The notes beneath the pieces were generated by a model. That model did no database searches, was not told where the DNA came from, and saw only the letters and a list, made by a program, of their open reading frames with translations. The position numbers were made by a program, and so were the translations under genes. 64,000 bases of DNA from Pseudeuparius sepicola (lineage: Eukaryota; Arthropoda; Insecta; Coleoptera; Anthribidae): assembly GCA_963920635.1 (NCBI GenBank), contig OY987303.1, positions 42,345,223-42,409,222 of the forward strand, written 5' to 3'. This document shows, one piece after another, positions 24,320 to 36,360 of the stretch (its first letter is position 1; every line of letters begins with the position of its first letter).

Positions 24320-24610
24320 TGATTATTTGGCCGCATCCTTATTACAACACCTTTTATTGAGTTCTTGTGGTAAGTATTGTTTTCCTATGTTGAGGGTTTC
24401 TCGATGTTTTCCAGTAACTGTTTTCGGCTTCTTATCGGGATTTGTCGGAATTGGAGAAAAGCTCGCTCTGTTGCCGTACAGCAGAGGAAATAGAGGAGAA
24501 ATTATCAATCGATCTTTTCTGTATCTTTATATATGATCTTTAAATTAACTTTTGAGATCCCGCTAAAAGCAATATTGTTTCGCGTAGGGGAAGAATTAAA
24601 TTGAATTCTA
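24320..24610 (-). repeat. Dispersed repeat pair, copy 1
   Basis: About 270 bp is shared with 32,110-32,430 in the same orientation (GATGTTTTCCAGTAACTG, TCGGAATTGGAGAA and GAGGAAATAGAGGAGAAATTA blocks, ending GGGGAA-ATTAAATT). On the minus strand both copies keep an alignable peptide (SPIP-x-x-PD-K-PK-x-x-TGK-RE), which hints at a decayed coding sequence of an unknown element. Confidence 0.45.
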
Positions 24611-25854
24611 AATTGCCCTTTTGTATACAGGTGTGATCCGAAATGTTTACAGTATGTATACTCACGTAGATACTCTACACATTTAAAACAAAACAAAAAA
24701 CAAATACACTGCATTCCCTACAACGACTTAAAATTTAAACTCGAACTTTGATCAAAAATATACATTGTTCTCCAAAAAATTTTATAATTATGATTTATTT
24801 TGAAATTCAACTTTGGGGTTACTTACCTTTTGCTTTAAAAAAGATGAAAGATGACTCGGTGACTTTCTGTAATTTTTAAAAACTTTTAACTGCATAAAAA
24901 CTATTTTATGTCACTAGGCACTATTCACTTATTATTGCTAAATATCGATAAAATTATGTTATCTTTGTTGCAAAGTTGATATACTGTTAATCATTTAGGA
25001 TATAAATTTATTTACGTTAAATTTTCCAGTACCTAACAAAATGATGCGAAAATAAAGTTGAAATATCATCAAATTATTTCACGTACCTAACCAAAATTCA
25101 GGACTTTTTACGAACAATTATTTACTTTTCATTTTAATTCGTGTATTTTAGCCGTAAAGAGTAGTGAATCTTGGTTTTTTTTTTAATGGGCCAGCGTTTC
25201 GAACATAGATCGCCGATCGAGTTCAACTTTCGTTAAACTTTTACGTGATATTGGTGGGGGACGTAGGGTATGTTGGATTAAGTATAGAAAGTAATCTGTA
25301 GGGGTGCCGTGACAAACGACAGTGGCGTCGCCAGAAAAATTCGCGTAGGCGTTTATAAGCCTTCTACGGTTTCAGCGGGGAGACATCTTGGTATTATTTA
25401 AGTTGGTTACGCTCGTCCGTACTTGTTTGCTGGGTATTGAGGGCTACGATAACGAACAGCTTTTAATAAATGAGTGGAAATTGGAATATGAGCGACTAGC
25501 GACAATTGGTATAAAATCGCAGGTCCATATTATTTATCGAGGGTCGTTCCTATAATTACAATTTATAATTATTATATAGGGTGATTCAAATTAAATGCGT
25601 ACCATTGGTAACTCGACTCGCTTATTATTGAAGATACAAAATCGATTAAATTAACAAACTAACAGATTTTTTAATGCTGATTAGGTGAGATCATCGAAAA
25701 AAAAATAACATCACGTTTTTGAGTTTTTTTTTGACAACATTACATTTTTTATTGGAACACACTCTGGGTATTATATTTTGTATGAAAGATATTGGAATTT
25801 AGAATACAAATGCTTATAACAAACTTTCCGCTATATGATGAAAAATAATGGATC
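24611..25854. other. Intergenic with GC-richer island
   Basis: No gene is visible. Positions 25,180-25,560 are GC-richer and non-repetitive (GATCGCCGATCGAG, TTTATAAGCC, TTTTAATAAATGAG). At 25,577 a foldback-like end (TATAGGGTGATTCAAATTAAA) begins a poorly defined element that runs up to the palindrome at 25,855. Confidence 0.35.
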
Positions 25855-27014
25855 TACAGTGTGTTTCACTTCAAGTCGAGACAATTCATTATTTTTTTAC
25901 GGGTTGGCCGATTATCAAATTTTTTTCAGATTCGTCTTTTCCATGACCTACAACAATCAAAATTATACCCCCAAAAACTGAAAAAGTACATTAGGCATTT
26001 TTTTAGGGAAAAGATTAATTTTGCACAGTCATATTGGCCTTACCCGAAAACCCCACATACCAAGTTTCACGGTCATAACTTATACAGGGCGTTCACAAAA
26101 TAGCTTCAAACATAGCAAAAATACGGTTTTTTGATTACTCTGTACAAACACCGAGAGATATTTAAAAATTATTTCTTTGCAGTTTGATTAGGGCTCACAT
26201 AAACCATCAATTCCCATGATTTCATGGCCCTGCCTTAGACAGGGCGTTCGCATTAAAAATACAAAAATCGAAAAAAATCGATTTCTCTCTTGGTGTTTTT
26301 TTTTCTACAATTTTAACTTATGCCTATTAAAAAAGCGTATACACTATTAAATTTTAGAAAGTATTTTCACCCAAAGAGCACCCTGGATACGTGGATACCA
26401 ATCAATTTTTAAATTTTTTCAAATAAAAAAGGGTGCTTTTTATTGAAAATACTTTCTAAAATTTAATATTGTTTATCTTTTTTAATAGGCATAAGTTAAA
26501 AATGTAGAAAAATGTAAAAAAAACACGAAGAGAAAAAACGATTGTTTTCGATTTTTGTCTTTTTATTGCGAACGCCCTGTATAAGGCAGGGCCAGGAAAT
26601 AGTGGGAATTGATGGCTTATGTGAACCCTAATCAAACTGCAAAGAAATAATTTTAAAATATCTCTCGGTGTTTGTACAGGGTACTTGGAAAAACCGTATT
26701 TTTGCCATGTTTTGAGCTATTTTCTGAACGCCCTGTATAAGCTATGACCGTGAAACATGGTATAATAATATGTGGTTTGCGGGTATGGCCAATACGATTG
26801 TGCTATTCATTTTTTTTCCTAAAGAAATGCCTAATGTACTTTTGCAGTTTTTGGGGGTATAATTTTGATCGTAGTAGGTCATGGAAAAGACGAATCTGAA
26901 AATGTCAAAATGAAGATCTTTCGGAGCACTATATTTTTTTAAAAAGGTTTTTGAAAGTCGGTTAACCCGTAAAAAAATAATAAATTGTCTCGACTTGAAG
27001 TGAAACACACTGTA
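25855..27014. mobile_element. Foldback element, 1.16 kb palindrome
   Basis: TACAGTGTGTTTCACTTCAA at 25855 is inverted at the right end (27014). Two further pairs of terminal motifs (TACAGGGCGTTCACAAAATA near 26,082 and GACAGGGCGTTCGCATTAAA near 26,237, with inverses) lie inside, giving three concentric palindromes centred near 26,430. It encodes no protein. Confidence 0.8.
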
Positions 27015-27689
27015 TATTAGGGTCCTACACAACTCCAAAACTAATCAGAAATTACCCTACTAGTCTATGGAAGCAAATGATAATAACTCTAGATTGGAGA
27101 TATTAAAAACTAAATATGTATTAACATGAAGTAGAGAACATAATTTAATGATCAAACATCAATGAAGGCATTATTCATTTTAAAGCAGCTGATTCAGCTT
27201 CAGATGATGTTCAAAAACTCGTTCTCGTTCTTCAATACATTTCTCGGCTCTTTTCAACACAGCTCGAACACTTTTTAAGATGACTTACGGGTATATATTG
27301 AACGTAACTTTGTTTTTAATCTCCCTCCATTTTTTTAAATTAAAATGTCAAAATAATATTATATATCAATAACGGAGTTTGCTAATTCCAAAATCCTCTG
27401 ACAAGTGAAAAGTCATTTATTACTAAATTGTCTTAAGAAAAGTTGTTAAGGATAATTGTAAATTACGCCTTGGTAGCAAATTTTGTAAAGATCAGCATAC
27501 TTTGATTTGATTGAAATAAGTAGGTAGGTATACTACAAAAATATGTTTGCAATTAAAAAGTACAGATTTCATTTTTGACAATGCCCTAAGTGCAAAAAAG
27601 TAAGCCGATTATAATACTCAAAAATATGAGTTGGAAGTATTTTTTAATTAAAAAAAAATTCTCAATGTTTTTCACATCCCTTGCAAAAA
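27015..27689. other. AT-rich intergenic
   Basis: No gene, repeat or motif of note is visible. Confidence 0.45.
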
Positions 27690-27696
27690 AGGATTT

Positions 27697-29809
27697 TATC
27701 TATCTATATTGGTCACAAATATCTCAAAGATTTTTGAGAAATTATTAAAATCAAGAGTTGTCAGATTTCTGGAAAAAAATTGTTTACTCAGTACAAATCA
27801 ATATGGGTTTAGGGAGGGCCGCCCTACACTGGCAGTGTTCCTGGATCTATCCAAGGCCTTTGACACTGTGAATCATGAGTTATTACTTCAAGTCTTGGAA
27901 GATTCAGGGATACGAGGCGTTGCGTTGGATCTTTTTAGGAGTTACCTTACGGGACGGAAACAAAGAGTCTGCGTTAATGAGGTGTTAGGAATCGAGAGGA
28001 ATATATCTATTGGAGTCCCACAAGGGACTGTGCTGGGTCCATTGCTATTCCTCCTATATATAAATAATATACTTCCCTTGGAAACAAGCGGGAAAATCTT
28101 GTCCTTTGCGGACGACACCGTAGTGATCTATTCTGGAGAGACGTGGGATAACCTAAAAACCAACGTAGAGAATGATATGTCAAAACTTTTCTGTGCATTT
28201 AAATATACAGTGTGACCCATTTGTTTTGGGGTCAGTCTGTAAAAAGTGTATCAATCGTGCGATTTGGCTGATTTTTTTTTTTAATTGTAGAGCTCGATGA
28301 ACTGCACATTTTGAACAAAAATTGCCTGGTTCGCATAAAATCCAAAGCCTACTATGACCGTTTTTATGAGCAAAATTTTAAGAAACCATATTAGCGTTTT
28401 TTTTTGAAAAAATCTGTGTGCGCCAATGGATTGAGCACCCCTCGAAATGGGTATGTACAAAATTTCATCAAAATATTTCAAGTAATAACGATTTTGTAGA
28501 AAAATTAAAAATGCAGCCAAGGTACGTCTTTATTTTCAAAAATTCAAAGTTGGCCATGGAAAATAATTGAATTGTAATAATACAACCTTATGCTTATAAA
28601 CACAAAACATAAAAACAATTAAAATTATAAAATTTTCGTTGTCGCCCACGAGTCGAACAATTTCTATTTTGTCTCTTATGCTTAAATATTCCATAATTAT
28701 GATAATTAATTATATTGAGCACAAACAATTTCTGAACTCAATTTAGACAGTTTGACACTTAATAAAAGTAAACAATTCAATTATTTTCCATGGCCAACTT
28801 TGAATTTTTGAAAATAAAGACGTACCTTGGCTGCATTTTTAATTTTTCTACAAAATCGTTATTACTTGAAATATTTTGATGAAATTTTGTACATACCCAT
28901 TTCGAGGGGTGCTCAATCCATTGGCGCACACAGATTTTTTCAAAAAAAAAACGCTAATATGGTTTCTTAAAATTTTGCTCATAAAAACGGTCATAGTAGG
29001 CTTTGGATTTTATGCGAACCAGGCAATTTTTGTTCAAAATGTGCAGTTCATCGAGCTCTACAATTTAAAAAAAAAATCAGCCAAATCGCACGATTGATAC
29101 ACTTTTTACAGACTGACCCCAAAACAAATGGGTCACACTGTAGGTACCTTACAGTTAACTGTGATAAAACATTTTTTGTTCCCTTCGCTGCATACACAAA
29201 TCATTTACCCACATATAAATATTTGTAGTTTCAAAATATAGATGATGGTGGCCTATTCAGGATCCAATATTCTGAAAAAATAAAATATTTGGGATTAATA
29301 ATTGACAGTCACATGAGATGGGATAAGCATGTGAAACATGTTATAATGAATTTAAGACCACTAATGCACCGGTTTAAATATTTTAACAGTATTCTGAATA
29401 CTTACCATTTACGAGTCTTATATTGTGGCCTAGTTCAATCAAGGCTGCAATATGGCATTCTGGGATGGGGTGGAGTGGCAGATGCGCATCTGAACAAACT
29501 GGCAGTTTTACAAAAGTATTTCCTAAAAACCATATATAAAAAACCGAAATCTGATGCCCATCTGAGACTAAATGTCTCGACGTCAGGCAGTTGTATTTTC
29601 AAGCGATATGTGTAGACCTTTATAAGAATAGACACGAGATAGATAGGATTGACCACTCTTACTGTACGAGACAGAAAACACAGGGAAAATCAAGAACAAT
29701 TATGTCTAAAAAAACAATCACACAAAAGAGTTATTCGCACTTAGCTTTGCGCGTGTTTAATTTTTTGAATACATCAAATTATAAAACATGTCTCATTAGG
29801 GTCGTTTAA
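27697..29809 (+). pseudogene. LINE reverse transcriptase, interrupted
   Basis: Before the insertion the frame carries ILVTNISKIFEKLLKSRVV, NQYGFREGRPT, FLDLSKAFDTVNHE (first catalytic Asp), SYLTGRKQRVCVN, ISIGVPQGTVLGPLLFLLY and LSFADDTVVIY (catalytic Asp pair). About 25-35 residues seem to be missing between GREGRPT-like text and FLDLSKAFD, that is, an internal deletion. After the MITE, fragments TVNCDKTFFVPF, LGLIIDSHMRWDKHV and LQYGILGWGG follow. The wording fits the CR1/L2/Jockey group; the exact clade is uncertain. The copy is dead through insertion, deletion and frameshifts. Confidence 0.8.
28207..29142. mobile_element. Long-TIR MITE, mariner-derived
   Basis: Non-autonomous DNA transposon of about 935 bp flanked by TA. 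Ends are CAGTGTGACCCATTTG; each terminal inverted repeat is about 365 bp (28,208-28,573 and 28,775-29,140), matching the ends of the autonomous-type copy at 48,720-50,609. Its short centre includes DNA from both extremities of that transposase gene joined directly near 28,640, so it arose by an internal deletion of about 1.0 kb. It is inserted in the LINE reverse transcriptase. Confidence 0.9.
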
Positions 29810-30329
29810 AAACCATTTAAGATCTTATGTGTGCTCTGTAGGTAGGGGCAGCATTAAGAAAGTAATTTGTTCCGAATATGTATAATCGTTGAGAGAGGAA
29901 TAATTCACTCAACGGTATGATTGAAGTATAGTCATAATAATATAGTCATGTCCTAGTTCCTTGAAATTGTGAAGTCTTTTGTTAAAAAAAAATATCTTTA
30001 TAAATATATATATATATATTTTTCTGTTTTCTGTTTTACATTTAAGGAAGATTTTGTTTGTATTAACTCTTATTTATTTTGCGCCGTGTTGCAAAAAATA
30101 TTAAGCTAATAATATTCTAATATGGCCCACGCGCAACTTATGGTTTTTGTGGGTCCATTACTTTCAATGTTTGTTTAAAAGAACCACCCTTGTTGTAGTT
30201 TTCTGCCTAGGAGTTTAAGTGTTGTCACCTACCGGTAAGAAAACATTTTTGTGTAAAAAAAATACATGTATGCATAGGTTGCAACACATCATGTACTGTG
30301 GTTTCATGAATAAACATTATTATTATTAT

Positions 30330-30963
30330 CACAAAGTAAAATGAAAAGATTCAAGCAGGCTAGTTATTATTAAATTACGTTTAAAAATATCAACTTTTTC
30401 TAATAAAATTTTCCGATATCTCTCGAAACACGAACAAATATCAATATATCAACTACTATTCTTTGTGTAAGGTAATTTTAAGGATTCGTAAACTTCGTTA
30501 ATAAAAGCTAAAAGCAATAGGTACAGCGTTAAGAGCATTACCAAAATCATTTAATTTATGCCAGTGAAGACATTTTTGTAAATTAATATATATATATTCA
30601 TTAGGTATAAAGTAATGCCATGGCTTTTGTGTTTTTTTTTTCATTAAACGTGGAAAATTTAAATTAACTTTTCCTATTATACAAACATGAAAAAATGTGT
30701 CTGGAAGAAATTAAAAAACAACAACAAAAAACCCTTTAAGGCCCAATGTTCTCAATTTATTGAAGTTAGACCACGTTTAATTGCTTGTATTTTCTAGCAC
30801 TGAAATCTGTCTTTTTTGCCAATTTTGGTTTAACTGGGGTCCGTTGTACTACGTGAGGTGAAGTGTTAAAAAAATCCCAAAGAATTTTGCCCGTTTTCTG
30901 TGTTTTTGGGGTCAAAAAATCCACTTCTCATTGTTTTGAAAAGTGACAATAGGTTGGCTTGTA
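30330..30963. other. AT-rich intergenic
   Basis: No gene is visible. A plain AT-rich spacer lies between the LINE tail and the next foldback. Confidence 0.45.
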
Positions 30964-31688
30964 TACAGGGTGTTTCCTAAATATGTGGAGAAAATGCAGG
31001 AAGTTAATAGTTAATCCATGGGGACAAAAAGAGGAATTTTTCATTTTAACTTACCTAAAATCCTCCCCACCAAGTTATACTCATAAAAAAATCAATGTTA
31101 CTACTTGTAACACTAACACTGTTAAAATACCTGTCTTCAATACTTCTTACTAATAATTATTAGGAAGTGTAACACACACAAATCGAATGTAAAATCAACA
31201 ATACAACGACACTACCTACTAGATTTTTATTGATATGAGTTCAATTAGTTCTTCCATATCTGATAGGCGCAGTGAAAATAATTTTATTTATTTTTTCGAA
31301 AACTATTAGTTTGAAAAAATACACATGATGGAAAAGTTTTTTAACAAATTGGCGTCACAGTGCATATTTTTGAGTGACAAATTTTTACTCCATTAAAAAG
31401 TTAACTGAAAAACCAAAGGTGGCTGCCAATTTCACCCGTTTATAATACTATAGGGAGGATCAAGAGTCATTTTAGGAAACCCTTCTGTCGGTAAATTATG
31501 TAACCCAAATTCAATTTTAAATATATTTTCTCCATTTTGAAAAAATCATAAAAGCTCAATTTAGGAGGGTAGGTATAACTTATTAGATGGGGAGTTTAGG
31601 ATTTATGATAATATGAAAAATGCCTCTCACTTTTGCCCAAGGATTAAGGTCCTGCATTTTCACCACGTACTTAGGAAACACCCTGTGT
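30964..31688. mobile_element. Foldback-type element, about 725 bp
   Basis: TACAGGGTGTTTCCTAAATA at 30964 is inverted at the right (TAGGAAACACCCTGTG, to 31,688). Arms are about 130 bp and quite diverged (ATGCAGGA/TCCTGCAT, CCTCCCCACC/ partial inverse). The 450-bp centre is unique and non-coding. Confidence 0.65.
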
Positions 31689-32109
31689 GTAAGTATAATA
31701 TTGCTTGAGGATTTGGGTGAAATATTGGCATTTGCACGTAATGGATTTAAAAAATTACGTGGAAGTAGTTATTTTATTTTTGTCATTGGTGGCGTGAATG
31801 TTTCACATTTTGTCAAAAATTACGCAGATACAGTAAGCACAGTACATACTAAATAATATAGTTTAAATATTTCGAGACATTATGCCATTATTTCTTATAG
31901 CAAACCTCAAAGTTATTCAATTGAAAGTGGACCCGTATTACCCGTTAAAAGATCGGTTTATAAAAAATTAAGTACATTTCGGTATTTGTTCCATTAGAAG
32001 TAGGAAATAAAAGCAATTCTGGTGTACGATCCATATATTGGTAATTCGCTCAACGTTTCGAGGCTACTCGTGTTCCGCTGTTGTCTGTTATGTTTCGTTA
32101 AGAATTTTC
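31689..32109. other. Intergenic, nothing recognised
   Basis: No gene or repeat is visible. Confidence 0.4.
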
Positions 32110-32430
32110 TGGATTCAATTCGATTTTGAGTTTATGCGATTTGGGGTTCGATGCTTATTTGTTTCGCGTTATTAGCCACTTTATTGAGTTTTGGAGGTAT
32201 TGTTTTTATTTGGTAAAGGATTTCCCGATATTTTCCAGTAATTATTTTAGGCTTTTCATCTGGAATTATCGGAATTGGAGAACGGATCGCATCGCCTCCG
32301 TACACAGAGGAAATAAGGGAGAAATGATCAGTAGATCTTTTCTCATAGTATCTTTTAATATAATCTTCGATTAAATTTTTGCGCTCAATCTTAAAATAAT
32401 ATTGTTTCAAGTAAGGGGAAATTTAATTAA
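32110..32430 (-). repeat. Dispersed repeat pair, copy 2
   Basis: Partner of 24,320-24,610. The minus-strand frame here is open for about 90 codons (32,410-32,132) and aligns with the frame of copy 1 around a shared SPIP segment and the TGK-RE segment. Confidence 0.45.
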
Positions 32431-33429
32431 AATATCTATAGATTTAATTATATTTATATCCATGTTCAGGAAGTTAATTAAAGACTCTTGTGCGTTGATA
32501 ATACGTCTCCAAGCGAAAACATCAAAAAGTCATCACAATGATAGTAAAGTTGTTGTAGAATTAAGCTTGGTTGTTAAAGATTTCCGAAGAGTTCAATACT
32601 TTGCCGTCTCTCCCACCTCTACGATGCATGCGTGGCTCGACTCATCCAACATTCAGGGACCATATGCGTACGCATGGAGTAATAAGTTTTCAATTTTTAA
32701 ACAATATATTGTTTAAAATTTACTTCTAAATAGATTCACATATTTGTTCCCACTTGGACATTGTGCAACGTAATTTGTACAATTTATGACCTGTATTATT
32801 GTTGTTAAATATCTACAAAATTAAAGCGACAATTACAATAACATATCACTCGCACACACGCCTATATAGTGTCCCCCAGTCTGCAACTACGACTTTCTCT
32901 TACTTATATCAACAGTTTGAAATAGAACATCTTCTGTGTTATTGGAGTACTTAAACTGAATATTGAATGGACAATGATTTTGAAAACGCAACCATTGAAT
33001 CTTCAGCCATTCCACTTTAAGTTTATCTGTAAAAAATTTTCTATATGGTAATATTATTTTCCAATGGTTTTGTAGAAAAAACTTTTCATTTCAACTAATT
33101 TGAATGGATTCTTTTTTGCATTATTACCTTATTCCAGTCTTAGGGAACAAAAATATTTTGATGAATTTTTTTTGCTTCTCAATAATTCCAAAATCTTGAT
33201 CACAAGGTAAGTAGGAATGGCCACTTACCAAAAATTTGTGATGTGTTCCGTCAACTTCAAATTCTGGTGATGAAACTAACACAATGGTCAGAATACATAA
33301 CATTTTTTTTGTAGTAACACAATTTTTGATGTACTATAGAAGACAGGAAACGACCTCTTGGGGGCCTCTCGAAGCCACTGATTCATTCCATACAAATATG
33401 TAGGAATCATTATTTGCCATGTTATGAAT
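32431..33429. other. Intergenic, nothing recognised
   Basis: No gene is supported. A weak minus-strand continuation of the pseudogene at 33.4-34.4 kb may extend into 33,150-33,430 but is too decayed to follow. Confidence 0.4.
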
Positions 33430-34449
33430 CAGAAAGCAATAAGTCCAGAGCTGTCTCTTGTAATAACAGATTCCTGTTAAAGCAGGCGTGGCTGGAGGTC
33501 AAAACAAAACATATGACTAATATTATTATCTCCTTCTTTTGATAACTGAGTGTCTGATTTTAAGCCATCTCTTGCCGCTTGAGCCTTTCTTTGGCGAAGT
33601 TCTCGCTCGATTTCAAGTTCTCTTTTTTTATTTCGTCAGCTGTTGATTTAATTTGAATATTAAATATATCACATTACTGTTATGGGGTATGGAATTGTAA
33701 GTTAAACTCCTTATTAAAGATTTCTCGGAAAACCAAATAAGAAGCCGGATTGTTTAATTCATTTTTGTACAAACTGTATATTTCGTCAAGAGTCAAATCT
33801 GGTGCAAGATGTCTCCTAGGATTGCTTTTTGGTCTACCATAGTGAGATTCTTAGCTTGGGAATTTCTTTATAAAATCCTTAACTTCGTTTTTCTGTGCAT
33901 CGCTATAGTTTTATTGGCTGGTGGGTGTTTTCCTCATTTACCGCATGGAGATGGTAAGCCGATTCTTTTATTTTTCAATAGTCGAGTTGTCCTGACGAAA
34001 CTTGAAAAATAGCTTGAAAAAAAGATTTGCAGAATTTCTCTTCTTCACGAGTGGCATCAGGTATGTAGTAGATTCTTGTTTTCTCTCTCTTAGAGTTTTC
34101 GTTTTCAGTATACTTCCGCAGTTTGTTTACAACTTTCACCAATGAAAATAGATAAGATGTTTTAGATCAATACTTTGTAAAGCATAAAAAATGTATGCAG
34201 TTACCTTTGTCGTTCTTCAGGTAGTAAAACATGACATTTATTTTTGCAGACACAAACAAATGGTCGGAAAGGTTTCGAATGCTTCGTTTTTCCAGATTTT
34301 GTGGTATATTCTTCTCCCGCACATCTTTTCCTTTTATTTACAGCTCGGCTCCAATTGAGCTCATGACGAATACGCTTTTTTGGGCCCAACTTCCCTTGTC
34401 GCCTCAAAAATAAATAGTTTATAGTATATTTCTGAATACGAGTTATCAC
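33430..34449 (-). pseudogene. Decayed intron-containing gene of unnamed insect family
   Basis: On the minus strand, coding-like blocks appear in a consistent order. A lysine-rich, Cys-containing segment (34,410-34,201; SGK-x-x-x-SKPFRPFVCVC-x-NKC and EERQR) is preceded by an acceptor-like TTTTTGAG and ends at a donor-like AAAG/GTAACT. It is followed by NKLRKYTE and REKTRIYYIPDAT (about 34,143-33,980), then LAPDLTLDEIYSLYKNELN and FREIFNKEFNLQFHTP (about 33,800-33,680), a charged KENLKSS-x-x-FAKERLKRQ segment, and a CFDLQ motif (about 33,510). I recall this block order from a widespread group of uncharacterised, often multicopy insect proteins; whether those are transposases or host genes I cannot say. 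Several frameshifts and stops make this copy dead. Confidence 0.5.
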
Positions 34450-34743
34450 CCAACTAACAATTTAAAAACTGAAAAGGTTTATATAAGTTTTTATCGAGGT
34501 TTTTTAGTGCTCATGAGATAAACCATTGATTTATGACAGATTTAATATGTACCAATAATTACACTTAGGGATGATTTGCATTTGTGAGAAGTTTTAGGAA
34601 TGAACTTTTTTAAGATTATATTATCGTTGAAGTTCCTCCTTTAAATCCTTCAGTCAACGATATTATAGTGGTTAAGCTGGTTTGTTCTTATAACTGATTT
34701 ATTAAGGTAGGTATTTACCAAGACTACAATAAAACTTAAGATA

Positions 34744-36360
34744 GGGTAGATGCACCAGTTTTGGCCGCTTTAAGGAGGATCCTAATTTTAAACTTAATTG
34801 GTAATTAAATTTTCATCTCTAGAATGTTTTTTTTTTACATAAATTCATATTTTGGTACTTAAAAAGACATTTAAAAATGAAAGATCTATAATATTAAGTT
34901 AATTTTAAGAGAGAGAAAATAAAAAATGTGAATCAATGCAGGTTTCACCAGTTTTGGCCACTTTCGCTGAGCGTTTGGCCACTAGATTTCCTGTTTTGGC
35001 CACTTTTTTATTCAGAATTATAATAGTGTGAATACGTAATAAAAACGACCTATCTACTTATAAATATATTTTTATTTAGTATCTATTTTAAACTAACATA
35101 CACAATAAATTTTCTCTTAGTAGGTACTTATCTTATACATACCGGCACTGACATTGTTTAATTGTTTTGTGATATCTTCCTTATTTTTACTTAGATTTTG
35201 TTCATTAGCTTCTTTTTTACTTTCTAGCATTTTGCCATTCTCTCTTGTTGCTTTTCTTTTTTTTATGAAAAAGTTCTTTGGCTTTTTCTTTTTCTTCTGC
35301 TATTTTAATCCACTCATCAGGGAGTTAATACTGAAGACGTAAATTGTTTTTTTTTTATTATTTATATAGGTACTCGGCATATTTTAATGACAAATCTGGG
35401 TGTCTTTGTAAAAACGATCGAGAAAGGGTAATTAAAATATAAAAGAAAAGAGCGATTAAAGAAAAGAAAATTAGAAAGAACCACTTTCTACCAGGAACAT
35501 TATTTTTAAGTGGAGTGGGGTTTTGTGTTTCTTCTAAAAAAATGTTAACGGAAAACAAATACTGTCTTTATCCAAGGGAAAACCCATTTTGGAATTAGCT
35601 ACTACCCACTCAACCAAGATCGTCTCAATTTCTGTACTTAAGCAACAGTCAAGACCAATTATTTTTCCTGTCGACTCTGGAGCATTTCCTGAAATTTTGT
35701 GCTTTAACGTAATTCTTGTAACTTTAAATAATTTGTTAGCTGTTTCTAATTGCCGATAAGGCCTTTGCCAATTGGTTACCGTCATATTGAAATATATGTT
35801 TTCTTTTTATTTTATTTTTGGTGTCAGATTTTTCTTTAAATTTGCCGTAATACCTATGTTAAACTAAAAAGACGTAGAAATTAGCAGTGGCCAAAACTGG
35901 TAAAACTTTAACCCAGTTTTGGCCATCACAGTGGCCAAAACTAGAAATATATTGAAATCGTTGTACCAGTTTTGGCCACGCAATAAAATAACATTTAGGT
36001 TAATATAACCGAAATTGTGTTTAAAATTTCCCAATTTTTCATATTTACCTTATCTAATACATCATAATTAATATATGTGCGTTTAGTACAAAAATTAGTA
36101 AAAAATCACGAACTTACCCTTGTATCTTATGGTTTTTCTTAAGGAAATGACCAGACCAAAAGTTGCGAACTTCAACCGTTAGCCATTGTGAATAAACTAG
36201 CGCCATCTGGCAACGAAATGGCGAAACTTGCTTCAAAATGGTGGAAGAAAATGCGCCAATATTTGAATTTCGGTTTAAATAGATGAAATTCTTATTTTAT
36301 TGAAATTAAATAGGAAAGTGGCCATTACCGGTGCAGTGGCCAAAACTGGTGCATCTACCC
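34744..36360. mobile_element. Tigger/pogo-like DNA transposon, internally deleted
   Basis: A 1,617-bp element flanked by TA on both sides. The terminal inverted repeats start GGGTAGATGCACCAG and continue through TTTTGGCC. The word TTTTGGCCAC or its inverse recurs at least ten times in the two subterminal regions (34,750-35,000 and 35,885-36,350), probably as transposase-binding repeats. Inside, on the minus strand, are remnants of a Tc1/mariner-superfamily transposase of the Tigger/jerky type. Confidence 0.85.
35235..35785 (-). pseudogene. Tigger/pogo-like transposase remnant
   Basis: The N-terminal part (35,785-35,534) is a helix-turn-helix plus CENP-B-like region: RQLETANKLFKVTRITLKHK, then LSTEIETILVEWVV and GFPLDKDS. 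After a frameshift, FKNNVPGRKWF-like and LQRHPDLSLKYAE (35,500-35,358) follow, the usual end of the DNA-binding half. The DDE catalytic core is gone; only a lysine-rich C-terminal scrap (DEWIKIAEEKEKAKEL, about 35,325-35,240) is left. It could still supply DNA-binding debris but no transposition. Confidence 0.75.

Larger units (their letters stand above)
27690..30329 (+). mobile_element. Second LINE, 5'-truncated and split by a MITE
   Basis: A non-LTR retrotransposon of a different family from the one at 8.5 kb. It begins inside the RT domain (about 27,695), is interrupted at 28,207-29,142, resumes through the RT C-terminal region (29,289-29,800) and a 3' UTR of about 500 bp, and ends with GAATAAACATTATTATTATTATC. 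The ATT-repeat tail instead of poly(A) is typical of several insect LINE clades. No target duplication could be identified. Confidence 0.8.
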
